Shown piece after piece: positions 47,747 through 59,963 of a DNA stretch of 64,000 nucleotides; position 1 is the stretch's first letter; each line of letters starts with the position of its first letter. The stretch spans positions 292,615 through 356,614 of the forward strand of contig KB722739.1 in NCBI GenBank assembly GCA_000349905.1, read 5' to 3'. Origin of the DNA: Volvariella volvacea V23. Lineage: Eukaryota; Basidiomycota; Agaricomycetes; Agaricales; Pluteaceae. The notes under the pieces were generated by a model. It had not been told where the DNA came from and ran no database searches. It worked only from the letters and a program-made list of their open reading frames with translations. A program made the translations under genes and the position numbers.

Positions 47747-50700
47747 GTTGTGAGTGTGAGAGGGAATTATGGGAATTACAATAACTGTTAGGTACTGGTA
47801 AAGAGAAAGAGGCTATTGGATGAGGACTGCGACTTACCGAGTACCTTATATATAGGACCTCCCACTCTTGAGATCCTAGATAGCTACCACCGTAGGACAA
47901 TCGGCAATCGGCAAAAGGGATCGACAATGAGGGGCTGTGAGCAGCACCTACCCAAAACGTATGCGGACGGGATCTGTGTAAGCGACCTGAGGCAAAACAA
48001 AGCCAACCTAACCGCGGACCAGACTCAGGCATCAGGATAAGCGAGTCTGTCTATTCCGAGCCATCAAGTCCAGAATTGCGGTGGTGTGAGCTCCGGACTC
48101 AAAAAGTTTTAGATGTGTCGTATTCGTGATGCTGCCTCGTGCAACTCATGCAGATTTTGTGTAGGAGAGCTGTTGGATTGATCGACCGACCTGTGTTACC
48201 GAGCGGCGGCGTGTATGTTACAACAGCCATCTTGAAGGATACAATGATCATCAATCCTCGCAAAATGTTAGGCGGCAAAATTTGGTCGCTTCCCCGTACA
48301 GCTCGCCACAGATGGTGATATCTGGTGAAGTCAAAAGCAAATCATGACCTAATTCGGAAAAGTCCGGATAAGATGTCCGGTTGGGCGGAATTTCAACTCC
48401 ATTTGGTCTCCGACCTTATGACAGCCCTCCGCGAACATTGGACAAGGTGTCGCAGTGTCAAAGAGTGTACACCGCCTCAGGACCAGGCACCACAAATCCC
48501 TCGCGCCCGGATCTCCACCGTTGGACGCACAGGCAGTGCTCACGACGTCGAGTAGTTTGAGGTGCTCTGACGCTCTCGGGTGGCGCGTGTCCCGCAGCTG
48601 ACTCGGCGAATGCGAAATACCAACCTGCCCTTGCCTTGATCTCGATCTGGAGACTATATCCAGCGAACTAGGCTACAGCTATCAGGTGAGGCTCAGGGCT
48701 GCGCATTGGGACCTTTACGTTCACAGCACCTCCAACTGTACCGAGCCAGAACAATGAACTGGGTCAACGCAAAGCATGCAGTCTCGGCACATGCGCATTG
48801 CGTGTGAGTTGATGGTATGCCACTCCCTTTTACTGTGCTATCCAGCTATCTTTGCCAGAAATGACGATTCAGCATCACCTTCAGGTGCACCTCAGTTCAA
48901 AGACTTGCCTAATGTTCTTGTGCTCTGGAATTCTTCTCCAGCAGTCTAGAACAATTTTCGTAGCATCCTGTCATCCGATGCCGACATGGTACCCACCTTG
49001 CGAATGCGATTTTTCTGGTTATACCGTCAACCCAAAGAACATGCCGCTCGGGACTGCCTATTGTACACCCAGTTGACCTTCATAACACCCTGAAACCCTA
49101 TTCCATTTGTACCCTAATGCCAAGGACGCAATAAATTCCAGGTGCATACCGACTATCCAGGTCACTGGTGACCGGTCAGCTTTGGCCATACTCTGGGTAG
49201 CTTAGGCAGTGCACGCGCCGCTGGAGGTGAACTAACCATTGTTATTATCGTCTTGAGAGTACAAGCACGACATCAGCGGAGGTCTAGACCAGACGTCACG
49301 CCAAGTTGAATGTCGAAACACGTCTTCTCTGCTAAAGCTCCACATTGTTGTCCGCTCCGCGAGCCACCGATTGTCCAGTGGATCTCATGACTCCAAAGCA
49401 AGCAGGGAAAGACTTGGGTACTGAGGCGCTAAGGCTCAGCGATGCCTAGGCTCACAATCAAAGTGTGAACCACTCTCGTACTGGCCCCTCATCTAGACAG
49501 CCACGATTTCGCCCTGCAGCCTCGAACTCTACGGAATTGCTACGAGGGAACGACCCTCCCCTTTATCTATCCTCGTTTGAGCTAAACTTCCATCGCAACG
49601 CCACAGAACCACGAATACTCTTAGTTCTATTGACATTCGAAGCCGAACAATAAATATGTTCGTCGCTTGCCTCGCGTACGGTGGGGACCAGGTAATGGGG
49701 AGATTATCGTCTCTCCTTCACTCAATGAATCTAATCCGTCAATTAACAAGCGAGTGAATGCTTTTTCATTGACCAAGCGATGGGAACTCCTCTGATCCGC
49801 CCTGGCTTCCATACTCGAGCGGAACAGAATTTCGTCAGGGTCGCACCCAATCAGGAGGCACAGTCCGCAGCCCCAACGGGGTGGATACTTTGTCTTGATT
49901 GCAGATCAGGGCGCTGTAGGTTGTTGTCTATTGCATACCCACTTGGTGCTTCGTGCTGTTGGAGTAACTGCACACCGTGCTGCGCTTTCAGATGCGCAGG
50001 TCGTATTGCTGTGACCCCACTCTAAGGAATGACTCATCGCTGGATTTGCGCTTGTCGAAATGGTTAGATCGTGGCTGGAAACCACTATGCTATGACTCGT
50101 ACTGCGAGCAATAGCCAATTGATGGTTCAGTGTAGAGACCGGCGGTGTGGCTTGCCAGTATGCTGGGCACTGCGGTGAGCACCGAGTAATTTTAGACAAC
50201 CACGAATAGACTCATCTTGCACCGCCTGTGCATTAAGCCTGTTTTGGTCTTCCATTCCAAAGCCCTTGCTACACTTCCGCCCTACTTATCACGTGTATCC
50301 AAAATTGCTGAAAATTGCTGAAACACAGAAACGTGACGACGACCTGATTAGCGTTACCCCGGGTCGTTGTGAAATGGGGCTCTGCATCTTTGGTAGTGAT
50401 TCAGAGCTGTTCACACCGCAGTCAATGAAAGTGATATTCCCACACGAGGGCGTTCCCTGCCTGGTAAGGGCCCATTACTACTGCGTAAGTTCCGTTCAGT
50501 TTGCGGCCGTTGTTTACTTCAAATATCTTCCAGCGGTGTTTGTGGCTTGGGTGCCTCCACGCATCTGTGAAGCATTTTAGTAACGGCTTTGATGTGCATG
50601 CGCAAAAGTTCCAGGGTGCGTTCGTATCTTTCTAACTGTTCACCGCCCTATTTATAATCATGGGTGGATCAACACCTCAACGAGCCAACACTACGTTTGC

Positions 50701-52247
50701 GTATGGTCAATTCATAAAACCCAAGTTACATCAAGGTTGATCACGACGACACATCTTATCATCATCCAGCGGTGAGTAACAATTCTAGAAGATATACGTG
50801 AATATCATCCTATTCGTATCTATCATGATAACAGGTATTGTCAAGCAGGATCGGTCCTGTCGCTTGCACATCCCATTCCCCCTTGTGCGTTAGTCTACTC
50901 AACTGCTCCCGCCTGAGGGCGCCGTCTTATTGCGATGTTCCTTTTGGGGGGTCATAAAATGCCTCGATTAATTGACTCGTACTCACCATTCATTGCCTTA
51001 ACTCCCGGAGGATGTCAGGCTTTCCCATTATCGCCATCCTAGCACAAATTGCACTCTCTGATATCGATGCGCCAGTTAATCGGGGATGGCAGTCATCTGC
51101 TAAATTTCAGTGCCTAGTCATAATCGGGACCGTCAAGAGCATTTAAGTATGATGGGGTAGCCGACAAATTTTTTTCTCGATGAAGAATTCCGCCCTCGAG
51201 AAACACCCAAGGACACCGGACTGACCCTCCATGTGGACATGTATTACAGTATCAACACGGTGCGTCTTCGAACACGTTGAAGCGTCTACCTCCTGTGAGT
51301 ACGGGTAGTGGCCTGCTAGGAGTAGCAGAGATAGAGAACTTTTGGTAGGTTTGGGTCATTGAATTGTCGTCCTCCTCATCCAACCTCAATGCTACATTCC
51401 CTCTACAGTTTGCGACGAATGCGCACTCAACTACCATTTCTGGTATTGATGCAACCCTGCATTCTCTACCAAGCACGTGATACGGCGCTGTAGAACCATC
51501 CTCGAGCTCGCTCGTTTATGACAGAGCACCAACTATCAATTGAGGTAAATAGGAAGAACGGAGAGATGGAACGTGGCCCCTGACAAAGTCATCTAAATTC
51601 GTCATTGCCAGCGGATCCGGTCATGCCCTTCATTCTTTCCGCCCCAGTGGAACAAAGAAACGATATATCGACCAAATGGCCTTGCTGCTGTTGATGGCAG
51701 TGATTAGTGGGTCAGTCAAACTATATGTTTTTGGGAGTCTGAGCCGTTTCATTGTGCTGCGGCCCGTTATAAGCGATGTTTTCTGGACTCCAATACATGC
51801 TGTTGCCATGAGGCACGGAAGAAAAGGAGTTGGAGGATATGTCTGCGTGTTTCACCTGATCAATGCGTTGCCATTGATCGCAAAGGCTAGTCCCATTGGT
51901 CGACTTCAGGCAAGCTCTCGTCCAACTTATTTGGCTTTTCAATGCTCACACGACTGTGTCGTCGGTTAGCCCTTGCGCTTCCGTCAGGGTTACAGTGCAG
52001 TAAAGGCTACTGGGCGCTCGTGGGTGTTTGTTTACTCGAGGCACAGCGTCCTTGCTCTTCGGGAGAGGGGGAACGCAGCATGGCTCCCAAACTCCCCAAA
52101 TGTTCTACATCTGCAATACGTACAGGGATAACAGCCAAATTCATCCTATAAAATGCCTAGTCAAAGTATCGATGCTTTCTCCCACTCGAAGCACTTGCTT
52201 CACCACCCACTTGTTTTCTACCTGCGTGCGCCATCACGATTTATACA
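47747..52247. other. 4.5-kb gene-poor stretch
   Basis: Left end is the P450 promoter. Frames at 49465-49653, 50266-50580 and 51676-51969 have no recognisable motif and no convincing splice partners. I see no transposon protein, tRNA or long repeat. It may be degenerate. Confidence 0.5.
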
Positions 52248-52532
52248 ATGCCGCATCAAGTTACTCAGTCACAATTAGAGGTACGTTCTCAACTGCTGTT
52301 ACCCTTTTCGTTGCAATTCGCTCGCTGACATGTAATTAAACTATAGCCTCTCGATCTTGACATTCCCGTACCTTTCGAGGACTCTGGCGCGTCATCTACC
52401 ACATCAAGAAGGTCGAGGAGCCTTACACCCCATTCTAGCCCGTCCATCCTCCAGCGCGTCCCCAGCTTCGTCATCCCCCAACGCGGGGGAAGGCAAGACT
52501 CAGTAAGGCCTCCCCCTCAGCGGAAGGCATAG
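52248..52532 (+). CDS. Candidate small spliced gene, 72 residues, unknown function
   Basis: Exon 1 (52248-52280) encodes MPHQVTQSQLE and ends at a good donor GTACGT. A 66-nt intron ends at AACTATAG, and exon 2 (52347-52532) continues in phase: PLDLDIPVPFEDSGASS, then Ser/Arg-rich TTSRRSRSLTPHSSPS, ILQRVPSFVIPQRGG and a basic tail RPPPQRKA before TAG. A TATAAAA lies at 52147-52153, about 100 bases upstream. The composition (Ser/Pro/Arg) suggests a disordered, possibly phosphorylated protein with SP/TP sites. Single-frame searches miss it because exon 1 is 33 nt. No known family; it may be chance. Confidence 0.4.
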
Positions 52533-55309
52533 GACCACGTTTGAGTAGTCCACGTCGCGTAGGGTGTGCAACCCCCGCATCTGATGGCCTTCACTTTGAA
52601 ATGGCATTTCGTTCGTACATATATTGGACTCCGCTTTCATTTCCCCTTTATCATTGCTATCTGGTCCGTTTCTCCTGCCCCAACAATCGCATTTGTACTA
52701 TATCAATCCATTTCAATTCTCATACCCCGGACAATGAAATAATGTATTCCTTGTTGCATACTTTTACTTCCGGCTCTTATCTATAGTACTTGATCTCTGT
52801 CATGTTTAATGGAATGGTGTATATTGCCTTATCTATGCGCTCTATGTTGTCTGAACAGCACGAAAGCCTGAGGTGCAGCAGGTGCTTTGACATCGTAATC
52901 ATACAACTCTCTCCCAGCCAGCATACGATGGAATCAAGGAACGAGGTTGACCTGATATTGACGGATCTTACACCAAGCCTGACATCAACACCGGATGATA
53001 GGACGTCTCATGATTTGCACGCCTAGATTAATTAGATGGAATATATTACGAGTCTCCAAGCGGTAAATGAGAAAAGGCTCATGATCCAGGTCGGATTGTG
53101 CGTTCAGCTTAACCATTCCCCGATGAGTCGGCATATAGCATACAAGGGCCCTCTCACCACGGGCGGCAGCGACCACGAACAGTACGCGCACAGCCCACCA
53201 AAATGTAGGGCTATGCTCATATACAACCTTTCTCTTGCGCAAATATGGAGTTAATAGGGCGCCAGTGAGGCATATACAGACTTCAGCTCCCCATTTGGAC
53301 AGAACTCGAACACCAGCAAACTCTCTCTCTTCCATTGTTCACAGCAGGATTTTTTTTGCCCATTTCGAGCAACTGTCAGCGCCGCAACCGGTGACAGAGG
53401 CGGTNNNNNNNNNNNNNNNNNNNNNNNNNNNNNNNNNNNNNNNNNNNNNNNNNNNNNNNNNNNNNNNNNNNNNNNNNNNNNNNNNNNNNNNNNNNNNNNN
53501 NNNNACACCGTACACGCCGCGGCCGCGGCGTTGGTGAAATCCGCCCACGTGAGGGTTGGTGCCTTTGCAAAACTGAACCTGCCAAATCGGGCAAGAAAGT
53601 TCAGCACGCTTTGATGGACCATGATGCATAGACCATGAGGTTGAGCGCTGGCAGGAGGGCTTTGCGGGACTTGGATGGCTATCGTATGGTTTTTCGGGGA
53701 TCAGGAGCGCGGTGGTGACCCTGGTCGCAGCTGGCTGGCTACGCGATAAGAGCTGGTTGATCAGGACACTCGACCATTTTCTTCGATGACTGCTCTCCGT
53801 GCTCCAAACCTCTTCAAGGCGTCGCTACCTCGAGACTGTGCCGTTATCTATCAAGGCCCGCCACAAGAGCATACGCACCATTGCACCCGACGTTATGCGG
53901 GTTCCATTTGCCCTGGACCAACATGACTCGCGATGAGTCATTTAACAGCTGTCGTTTTGGCACTTTTAGAGCAAGTGCCGCGTATCGCAATGTGTCAAGG
54001 GTGGGAGGGGCAGCGGAATGTGTCACCGCGCAGGTATGAACAGGAAGGGTCGACACTGACACGTCGACTTCAGGGGGTCAACGTTCAACAATGTAGTCCA
54101 TTAATTGGAGACAATGCACCATAACCTCTGCATTCAAGCTTACTGCTTAGGACACGGCCCCCGCGCGTCTCTGGCGCGTAGCTTTACGTGCGTAGTCAGA
54201 TGGCCGTTGAACGGGATCGCTAAAGGCTGTGGAAATACCACCAGGTGATGAGCAAGAATGCAACGCGTGACGTCATTCGGTGTCTTCTAATTAAACACGG
54301 TATACTGCGAGCTCGCCCACAAAAACAGGGGAGTGGCGCATCGAGATTTCCTTGGAAGAGGGAGAAAGAGGAATGGAGGTGCAAACAGGTGGCTCCATCC
54401 CCTCAGTGCCTCAAGCATAACGCGGTAACGATCGATACCATCCAAGTCATCATGTGCTCTTGCATTTCTATGGGTGTGTGTGCGTGTCCAAGTTTGCCGG
54501 TCGGAAATCGATGCAGAAGACCATGGCAGTTGGCACTATGCTACTAGTACTCCGGGGAGTGCTTTAGATGCACAGGAGGACTTCGGCGCTTGACCAGATC
54601 AGCCCAAAAGACACGCACAGGGATGCAATGATAGCCAGTCAGTGTAACTTTCGTGAATTACGCCAGCGCAGACTGGGCATGGACGGTACACTATCGAGCG
54701 GGCGAGAAAAATACACTGTTACGGTCCAAACTACGTGGTAGGAGGGTGTCACTGTCTATATATGTATATGTACGATGTACGAATCTGATGGCGCAAAACC
54801 AGAAAGGAAGAGAAATAGTCGGTTTAGCTACTCACGAAAACACGTCATCGACAAACGACAACGACAGGTTTTTTTAGAATACGGACACATGCTTGAATTG
54901 AAAAAGCGTGTCGTAGAGAGATAGTGATAGAGATAGAAGATGAGAGATGCATGTAACAGGTAGCGATTATAGATGCGAGTTTGTCGTGACGAATCGTAAT
55001 CAAAATGTCTCGTGCGCTCGTAAGTAACTAACTAGCGATAACGAAGCATAGGGAAAGAGAAGAAAAAAGGTAGTTGTAGTGGTGGTGGGGAAGGTAGTAG
55101 GTAAGTAGTGGTAGCAGATAGAGCCAGCTTGCTAGGTACGGTGAGAGAGCATGAAAGTAGTCGAGTCGGGGTGGAGGTGAAACAAAGCAGTAAAGCAAAT
55201 GAACGCGTCCACCAATCATAAGCAAAAGGTAAAAGAAGCAGGGCATAGCAAGAAACAGAAACAACAAAAGACGCCAATCTCAACAGGGTCAGGTCAGCAT
55301 CGCGCGCGT
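52533..55309. other. Gene-poor stretch containing the assembly gap
   Basis: Frames flanking the gap (53251-53622 -, 52985-53335 -) lack recognised motifs and some run through the Ns, so they cannot be judged. The right part (54900-55200) is purine-rich and includes the 3' region of the next gene. Confidence 0.45.
53405..53504. other. Assembly gap (100 N)
   Basis: Exactly 100 undetermined bases, the conventional size for a scaffold gap of unknown length. Any statement on spacing across this point is unsafe. Confidence 0.98.
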
Positions 55310-56532
55310 CTACACCAACTTCCAAGTAAACTTCCTGATCATATCCCAGTCCTTCTCACCCAACATCTGGAACCTGACCTTTCCAGAGTTGACGTAGATG
55401 TCCACTCTATCCCCCTTCCACGACGACTCAGATTTCGACCATCCTCCGACCTCTCCAACGAAATAACATCTTGCGGTATCCGCCTCGCTCAGTATGAACG
55501 AGTTTTCTTTGAACGCGTGCGATAGCGAGATATGTGCGCCGAGGTCGATGCACGAGTTGACGCGGACCATGACCGGACCGTGGAACGACGGCGGGAGATG
55601 GATCGAGACGTAGCCGTCCAACGAAGTCGCCATGAGATGAAAAGGGGGCCGCACGAGATTGGGCGTATGCTAAATTGGGAAAGACACCCGCAGTCAGTCC
55701 CGTGATCGTGACGCGAAGAACGGAAGCAAAAGCAGAGAACGCGGCGCTGGACGCGTCAAACCGCGAGGAACGGGGGAGTACAAAGGGAGACGGTGGAACT
55801 CACCAGTCTGGCGATTAGAGGGAAACGGTTGAGGTATCTCCCGCTCAGCTTGAGGTCCAAAGTCGTCAGGAGAGGAGGGACGTCCTCCATCGGCGACGAA
55901 TCTCCAACGAGAATGATATCCACATCGATCCCGCCATTCTCGACCTCCAGCCTCAAATTCTTCCTCTCCACCTCCTTCTCGGGCGAAGGAGGCAACAGCT
56001 CTGTCGGGATATGCAAATACGGGTTGACCGCAAACGAGCCGCTGATGGACGCGCTTGCTCTATAGAGGAAGAATCGCTTCTGCGGAACTGTTTTCCTCGA
56101 TAACGAGACGTAGTTTGTCGGGTTGAGCTTGACGGCAGCAAATGATTTTTGAGGGCGGAGGCGGAAGACGGAGGGGTTTCCATGTATTGAGAGGCGGCCT
56201 GGGGCGAGATAGTTGGCTTCGAATGAGTCTCGGTATGTCAATGCGCTTTCTGTTCGGTTGTGGGCGATTCCATTGTGCTGGTGATGCATTTGGTGTAGCT
56301 GGGATGTGGAGGCCGCTGCCGATGCAGAGCCGGGTAGGTAGAGTTGCGTTGCGTTTCGGGGCGATGCCATGCCATGAGGTAGCGGTAGTGCGGAGGGAGT
56401 TGGGGAACGAGGAGGGCTCGGAGCGGTGTGCTCGTCGTTCCTAGGGGGTGTATATACAACGGTAGGGGTGGAGGAGTCAGATGCAGGTGAAATTTCGGGG
56501 GCAGAAGGGGATGTCGCGTTTGTAATGGCCAT
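55310..56532 (-). CDS. DUF7330 protein C
   Basis: Uncharacterised fungal protein. ATG at 56532. The N-terminal ~130 residues are disordered and Pro/Ser-rich (TPPRNDEHTAPSPPRSPTPS). The conserved domain begins with KLNPTNYVSLSRKTVPQK, then GSFAVNPYLHIPTELLPP, then the hallmark RLEVENGGIDVDIILVG, and TTLDLKLSGRYLNRFPLIARL. A 134-nt intron (55670-55803) lies here, at the position shared by all five paralogues. It is followed by HTPNLVRPPFHLMATSLDGY, SIHLPPSFHGPVMVRV, HISLSHAFK, RCYFVGEVGGWS, and the C-terminal WKGDRVDIYVNSGKVRFQ and GEKDWDMIRKFTWKLV. Alternating hydrophobic strands suggest a beta-sandwich. No signal peptide or membrane segment, no PPxY motif. Confidence 0.86.
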
Positions 56533-56708
56533 GAGTGATGCAAGAGAGAAATTAGATTAAACAAGAGATGAAACGGGAGACGAGAAGAAGAAACGGGAAA
56601 TCGCTCGTTCAACCACGTCGTGGAAGAGCTGGTTCGACTTCGGCCTCGTCACACAAACACAGGGTCCTCTGCTTATCTAACGCTCGCCTATTACGTGGGA
56701 CGTGATAA

Positions 56709-58463
56709 TTAAAACCCAAAAACCCGCCAGCGCAGCCTCCGGAACCCATCCCAGTCCTTTTCCCCGGCCAACTGCAGCCTCACTTTGCCTTTATGCACCG
56801 ACACCTCGACACTATCTCCAGCCCAGTTTTCGTCGTTATTTGACCATCCTCCAAGCTCCCCAAGGAAGAAACTCCGTGTTGTACTCATCTCGCTCATAAT
56901 AGTCGAACCGTCCTCAAACTTTCTTGAGAGGGAGATGTGCCCATTGAGGTTCCCGTCCTCGACCCGGACAGTGACCAATCCCTGGAAGGATGCAGGGAGA
57001 TGCGCGGCAACGTATCCGTCAACACCAGACATCCTCAAATGAAATGGCGGACGAACAGAATCAGGCGTGTGCTGAATTGCCGTTCAGATCAAAAAAAAAA
57101 AAAGTACATAAGGATCACTTACGACTCGTGCAACCAGCGGGTGCATCCGACTATCATTCGACGTACCCCGGACTAGCTTCAGCTCCAAACTCGTTTTCTC
57201 AACCTTCCTACCGTGTTCTGACTCTCCTTGCCCAACCAACACAATATCAACATCAATCCCGCCATTCTCGACTTGCAGCAAAAGGTTCTTCCTCTTCCCA
57301 TTCCCGTTCTCATTATTGTTACCATCTGCATTCACGGTTCCACTCGCCTCTCCTAATAACGCCAAAGGAATATGAAGATACGGGTTAACCGTAAACGTCC
57401 CCTTGATCGAAGCGCTTATCTTGCGCAACGAAAAGCCCTTCGCATCTCGACGCGTCTTTCGAGAGAGCGAAACATGATTCGTCGGGCTCAGTTTCGTAGA
57501 AGACTGTGACCCTCCTACCAACGGAACTATTGGCTTCGGAGTTAGTGCACATGTCTGCCCTGAAAAATCTGATGGAGAAAAGACAGGAAGAGGAGGCAAC
57601 GGCGGAGGCGGAGGGGGGAGCAGATGCGTCTCGTGCGAATGCACAGATTGCCCCGCTGTCCGAGTCATGGGCAGGTACGTCCGACTAGGCGCAAGCGACG
57701 AAGAATACATTTGATCTCCACCCTGCTCGTTCAACGGACATGCACCTGTGTTTTGTGGTTGTGAATTGTGTCTTCGGTGCTGAGATTTCCGCTGGGGCGT
57801 GGATGGGGTGGTGACGAGGCCACCGCCGGCAGCCCCGGCATGTCCGGTATGAGAGTGTCGATATCTTCGAGAAGCGCGGGATCTGTGCGATCGTAGGGAC
57901 CCTGTTCTCCCGCTTGTCCTTGGATTGGGCGGTTGACTGTCGTAGGCTGGCGCAGGATTAGCGTCCACAGCGTCTGCTCCCTGTCTATGCTCATGGCCAC
58001 GCTCGCTACGTCGACTTGAGACGATCGACCTATACGACGGCACGTTCCCACCAGGCAAACCATCATCGTCATCGGCTCTCCCCGGCGAGTGTCCCTCCAC
58101 CGTCCCAAAATCTAGGTAGTCCGCAACTGGAACGGGGAGACTTGCATCCGAGTCGCTACCTCTTCCTCCCAAATTCCCCTCTTCCTCATCCGCTTCGTGT
58201 GCATTATCGTTCTCCTCCTGCTGCACTGTCTGCGTTGATCGTGTCTGTATCCCCAGGCTGGGGAAATTATATCCAGGCGCAGGCACGGGCGCTTGGCTCT
58301 CCGCGCGCTGAGCATGGGAAGGAGGGGCATAGGACGGCCGAAGAGAAGGAGGAACGGGCGACGTATACCCCGGTGGAGGACCCCCCAGTTCCTCATGATT
58401 GCTATCCTCCTCGTCCGTGGAATTTGCGTTGAACGCTAAATGCGAGCGGATGTAATATGCCAT
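56709..58463 (-). CDS. DUF7330 protein D, long disordered N-terminus
   Basis: Tandem paralogue of C, starting only 176 bases downstream in transcription order. I chose ATG 58463 (MAYYIRSHLAFNANSTDEED); the frame is open further upstream but begins at a non-ATG codon. About 330 residues of low-complexity, acidic then Ser/Arg/His-rich sequence precede the domain, with one PPxY (PPGY, 58365-58376) and a polyproline run (HLLPPPPPPLPPLP). The domain is KLSPTNHVSLSRKTRRDAKG, GTFTVNPYLHIPLALLG, LLQVENGGIDVDIVLVG, then PLVARV. The conserved intron (57072-57122, with a 13-nt T tract) follows, then HTPDSVRPPFHLRMSGVDGY, AAHLPASFQGLVTVRV, RSFFLGELGGWSNND, DSVEVSVHKGKVRLQ and GEKDWDGFRRLRWRV. The family domain is complete. 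Confidence 0.85.
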
Positions 58464-59754
58464 GTGGGTAGGACTAGCACTTCGAGTCGATAGCCGGCCT
58501 TTCCTGTGATATGCGTGATGTGGTCTTTGACTGTGCGTTGAAGATGGGTGATAGTGTAAGCAGTGTAGGCACGAGGTGTGCGGTTCGTAGAACCTCTGCA
58601 GACCTTGAGCTGGTGATTGGCTTAAGCGAGGCAACGTTAATAGTTCCTGTCCAACGCCTCTGTAGAACGAAAAGGCGGGGTATCTGATATTCACCAGCTA
58701 GGAGGAAGGGGGAAGAGGGAGAGTCACCCACCAACGGCATGCCAGAACCACAACGAGGAGAGAACGAGGTACCGAAGAAAAAGAAGAAACGTGTCCGAAG
58801 AACGTGATAGAGTGTCAGTCAAGCTTTGGAGTACAATGGATTTTACTCACTATTGAGCTCCACAAATGCGTCTTCTGAGCGAGGATCAAACTCGTGAGGA
58901 ATTGATAGAAGGAAGAAGGGTATTGATTCTGGACGATGCGGCGCGTTGTCTGTGATGGTGCACTATGGATCGGTGGTAGTGGTAGCTCGTGCAGAAAATT
59001 ATAACACATAGCTCGTGGAGTGGAGATATTGTTCGAGTCTTTGTATTAGCTTCAGCAGATGGATTTGACGAGGAAAATGCTAAATTCAAAGGAGTAGTAA
59101 GCGGAGTGATCATGACGAAGTCGACCCGACGTAAAACGCACAACTCACTGCGCTCGTAAACGCATACAGCGCTATTCACCACTGGATAACACTGCATACC
59201 TTTACGGAGCAGCTGTACTTGATTTCGCATGTTGCGACCTGGGAGATCTCAAAGTCCCTCGAGAGATTACCCTCCCTCCTTATTGGACAACATACCTGGG
59301 ACGTGCGACCAAATCCAAGATGAATACACCACCGAATATTGTCAGTGATTGTGATCGAAATGGCCTGTAAGCGTCAAAGACACCTAATTGACTCGCAAAA
59401 TCTGACAACGTACGGTGAGTGACAAGATATCGATTCTGATCAAGCGAAGCGCCAAGATACGCACCTACGGCTGGGTTCCATGACTACTAATCGCTTGCCG
59501 TACTTTAATCGGCCCTTTATGAGGTAGAGTCAGTGTACGATTGGAAACAATGATATTACAAAAACGCATATAGGCATTTGTAAGTACAGGCATGTTTACT
59601 CACCACACGATGCCTTGAGCAGTGGCACTAGATGGGACGGGCAGGAAAGAGACACCTTGCCTACACACAGAGAATCACAATGAGGCCTGCAGAGTTAAAG
59701 ACGATGCGAAGCTCATCTTGTTGGAGGTAGTCGTGCGCCATGTCCGACGACGTG

Positions 59755-59801
59755 CCAAACGCTGCTTGCTCGACTGAACCAATCGAGCAAGCGGTGTTTG
59801 G
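59755..59801. repeat. Inverted repeat / hairpin H3
   Basis: 47-nt palindrome with arms starting CCAAAC and ending GTTTGG; about 20 of 22 arm positions pair (two as G-T), centre near 59778. Confidence 0.85.
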
Positions 59802-59804
59802 GAC

Positions 59805-59847
59805 ATTTATCGCCTTTAATCGAGGAAATCAATCGAAGGCAATAAAT
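59805..59847. repeat. Inverted repeat / hairpin H4
   Basis: 43-nt imperfect palindrome directly after H3; arms begin ATTTAT and end ATAAAT, about 16 of 19 positions pair, centre near 59826. Confidence 0.7.
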
Positions 59848-59916
59848 ATCTAACTTGTCTCTATGAAATCGATTGCTGTCTAGTGCGGTGTGTCGTGCGT
59901 CGTGTCCGACAATGTG

Positions 59917-59963
59917 CTATATACTGCTTGCTCCACTGGGTCAGCCAAGCGAACAATATATGA
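59917..59963. repeat. Inverted repeat / hairpin H5 (tandem copy of H3)
   Basis: Lies 162 bases after H3 in a duplicated context (GTCGTGCG...GTCCGAC). Centred at 59940 by homology; about 16-17 of 22 positions still pair, including outer pairs that differ from H3 on both arms. Confidence 0.65.

Noticed and set aside
53251..53622. Minus-strand gene across the N gap
   Set aside because: Frames cross undetermined bases and the known parts show no motif.
58464..58694. N-terminal extension of DUF7330-D
   Set aside because: The upstream frame begins at GTG and lacks the composition of the rest; ATG 58463 is the first good start.
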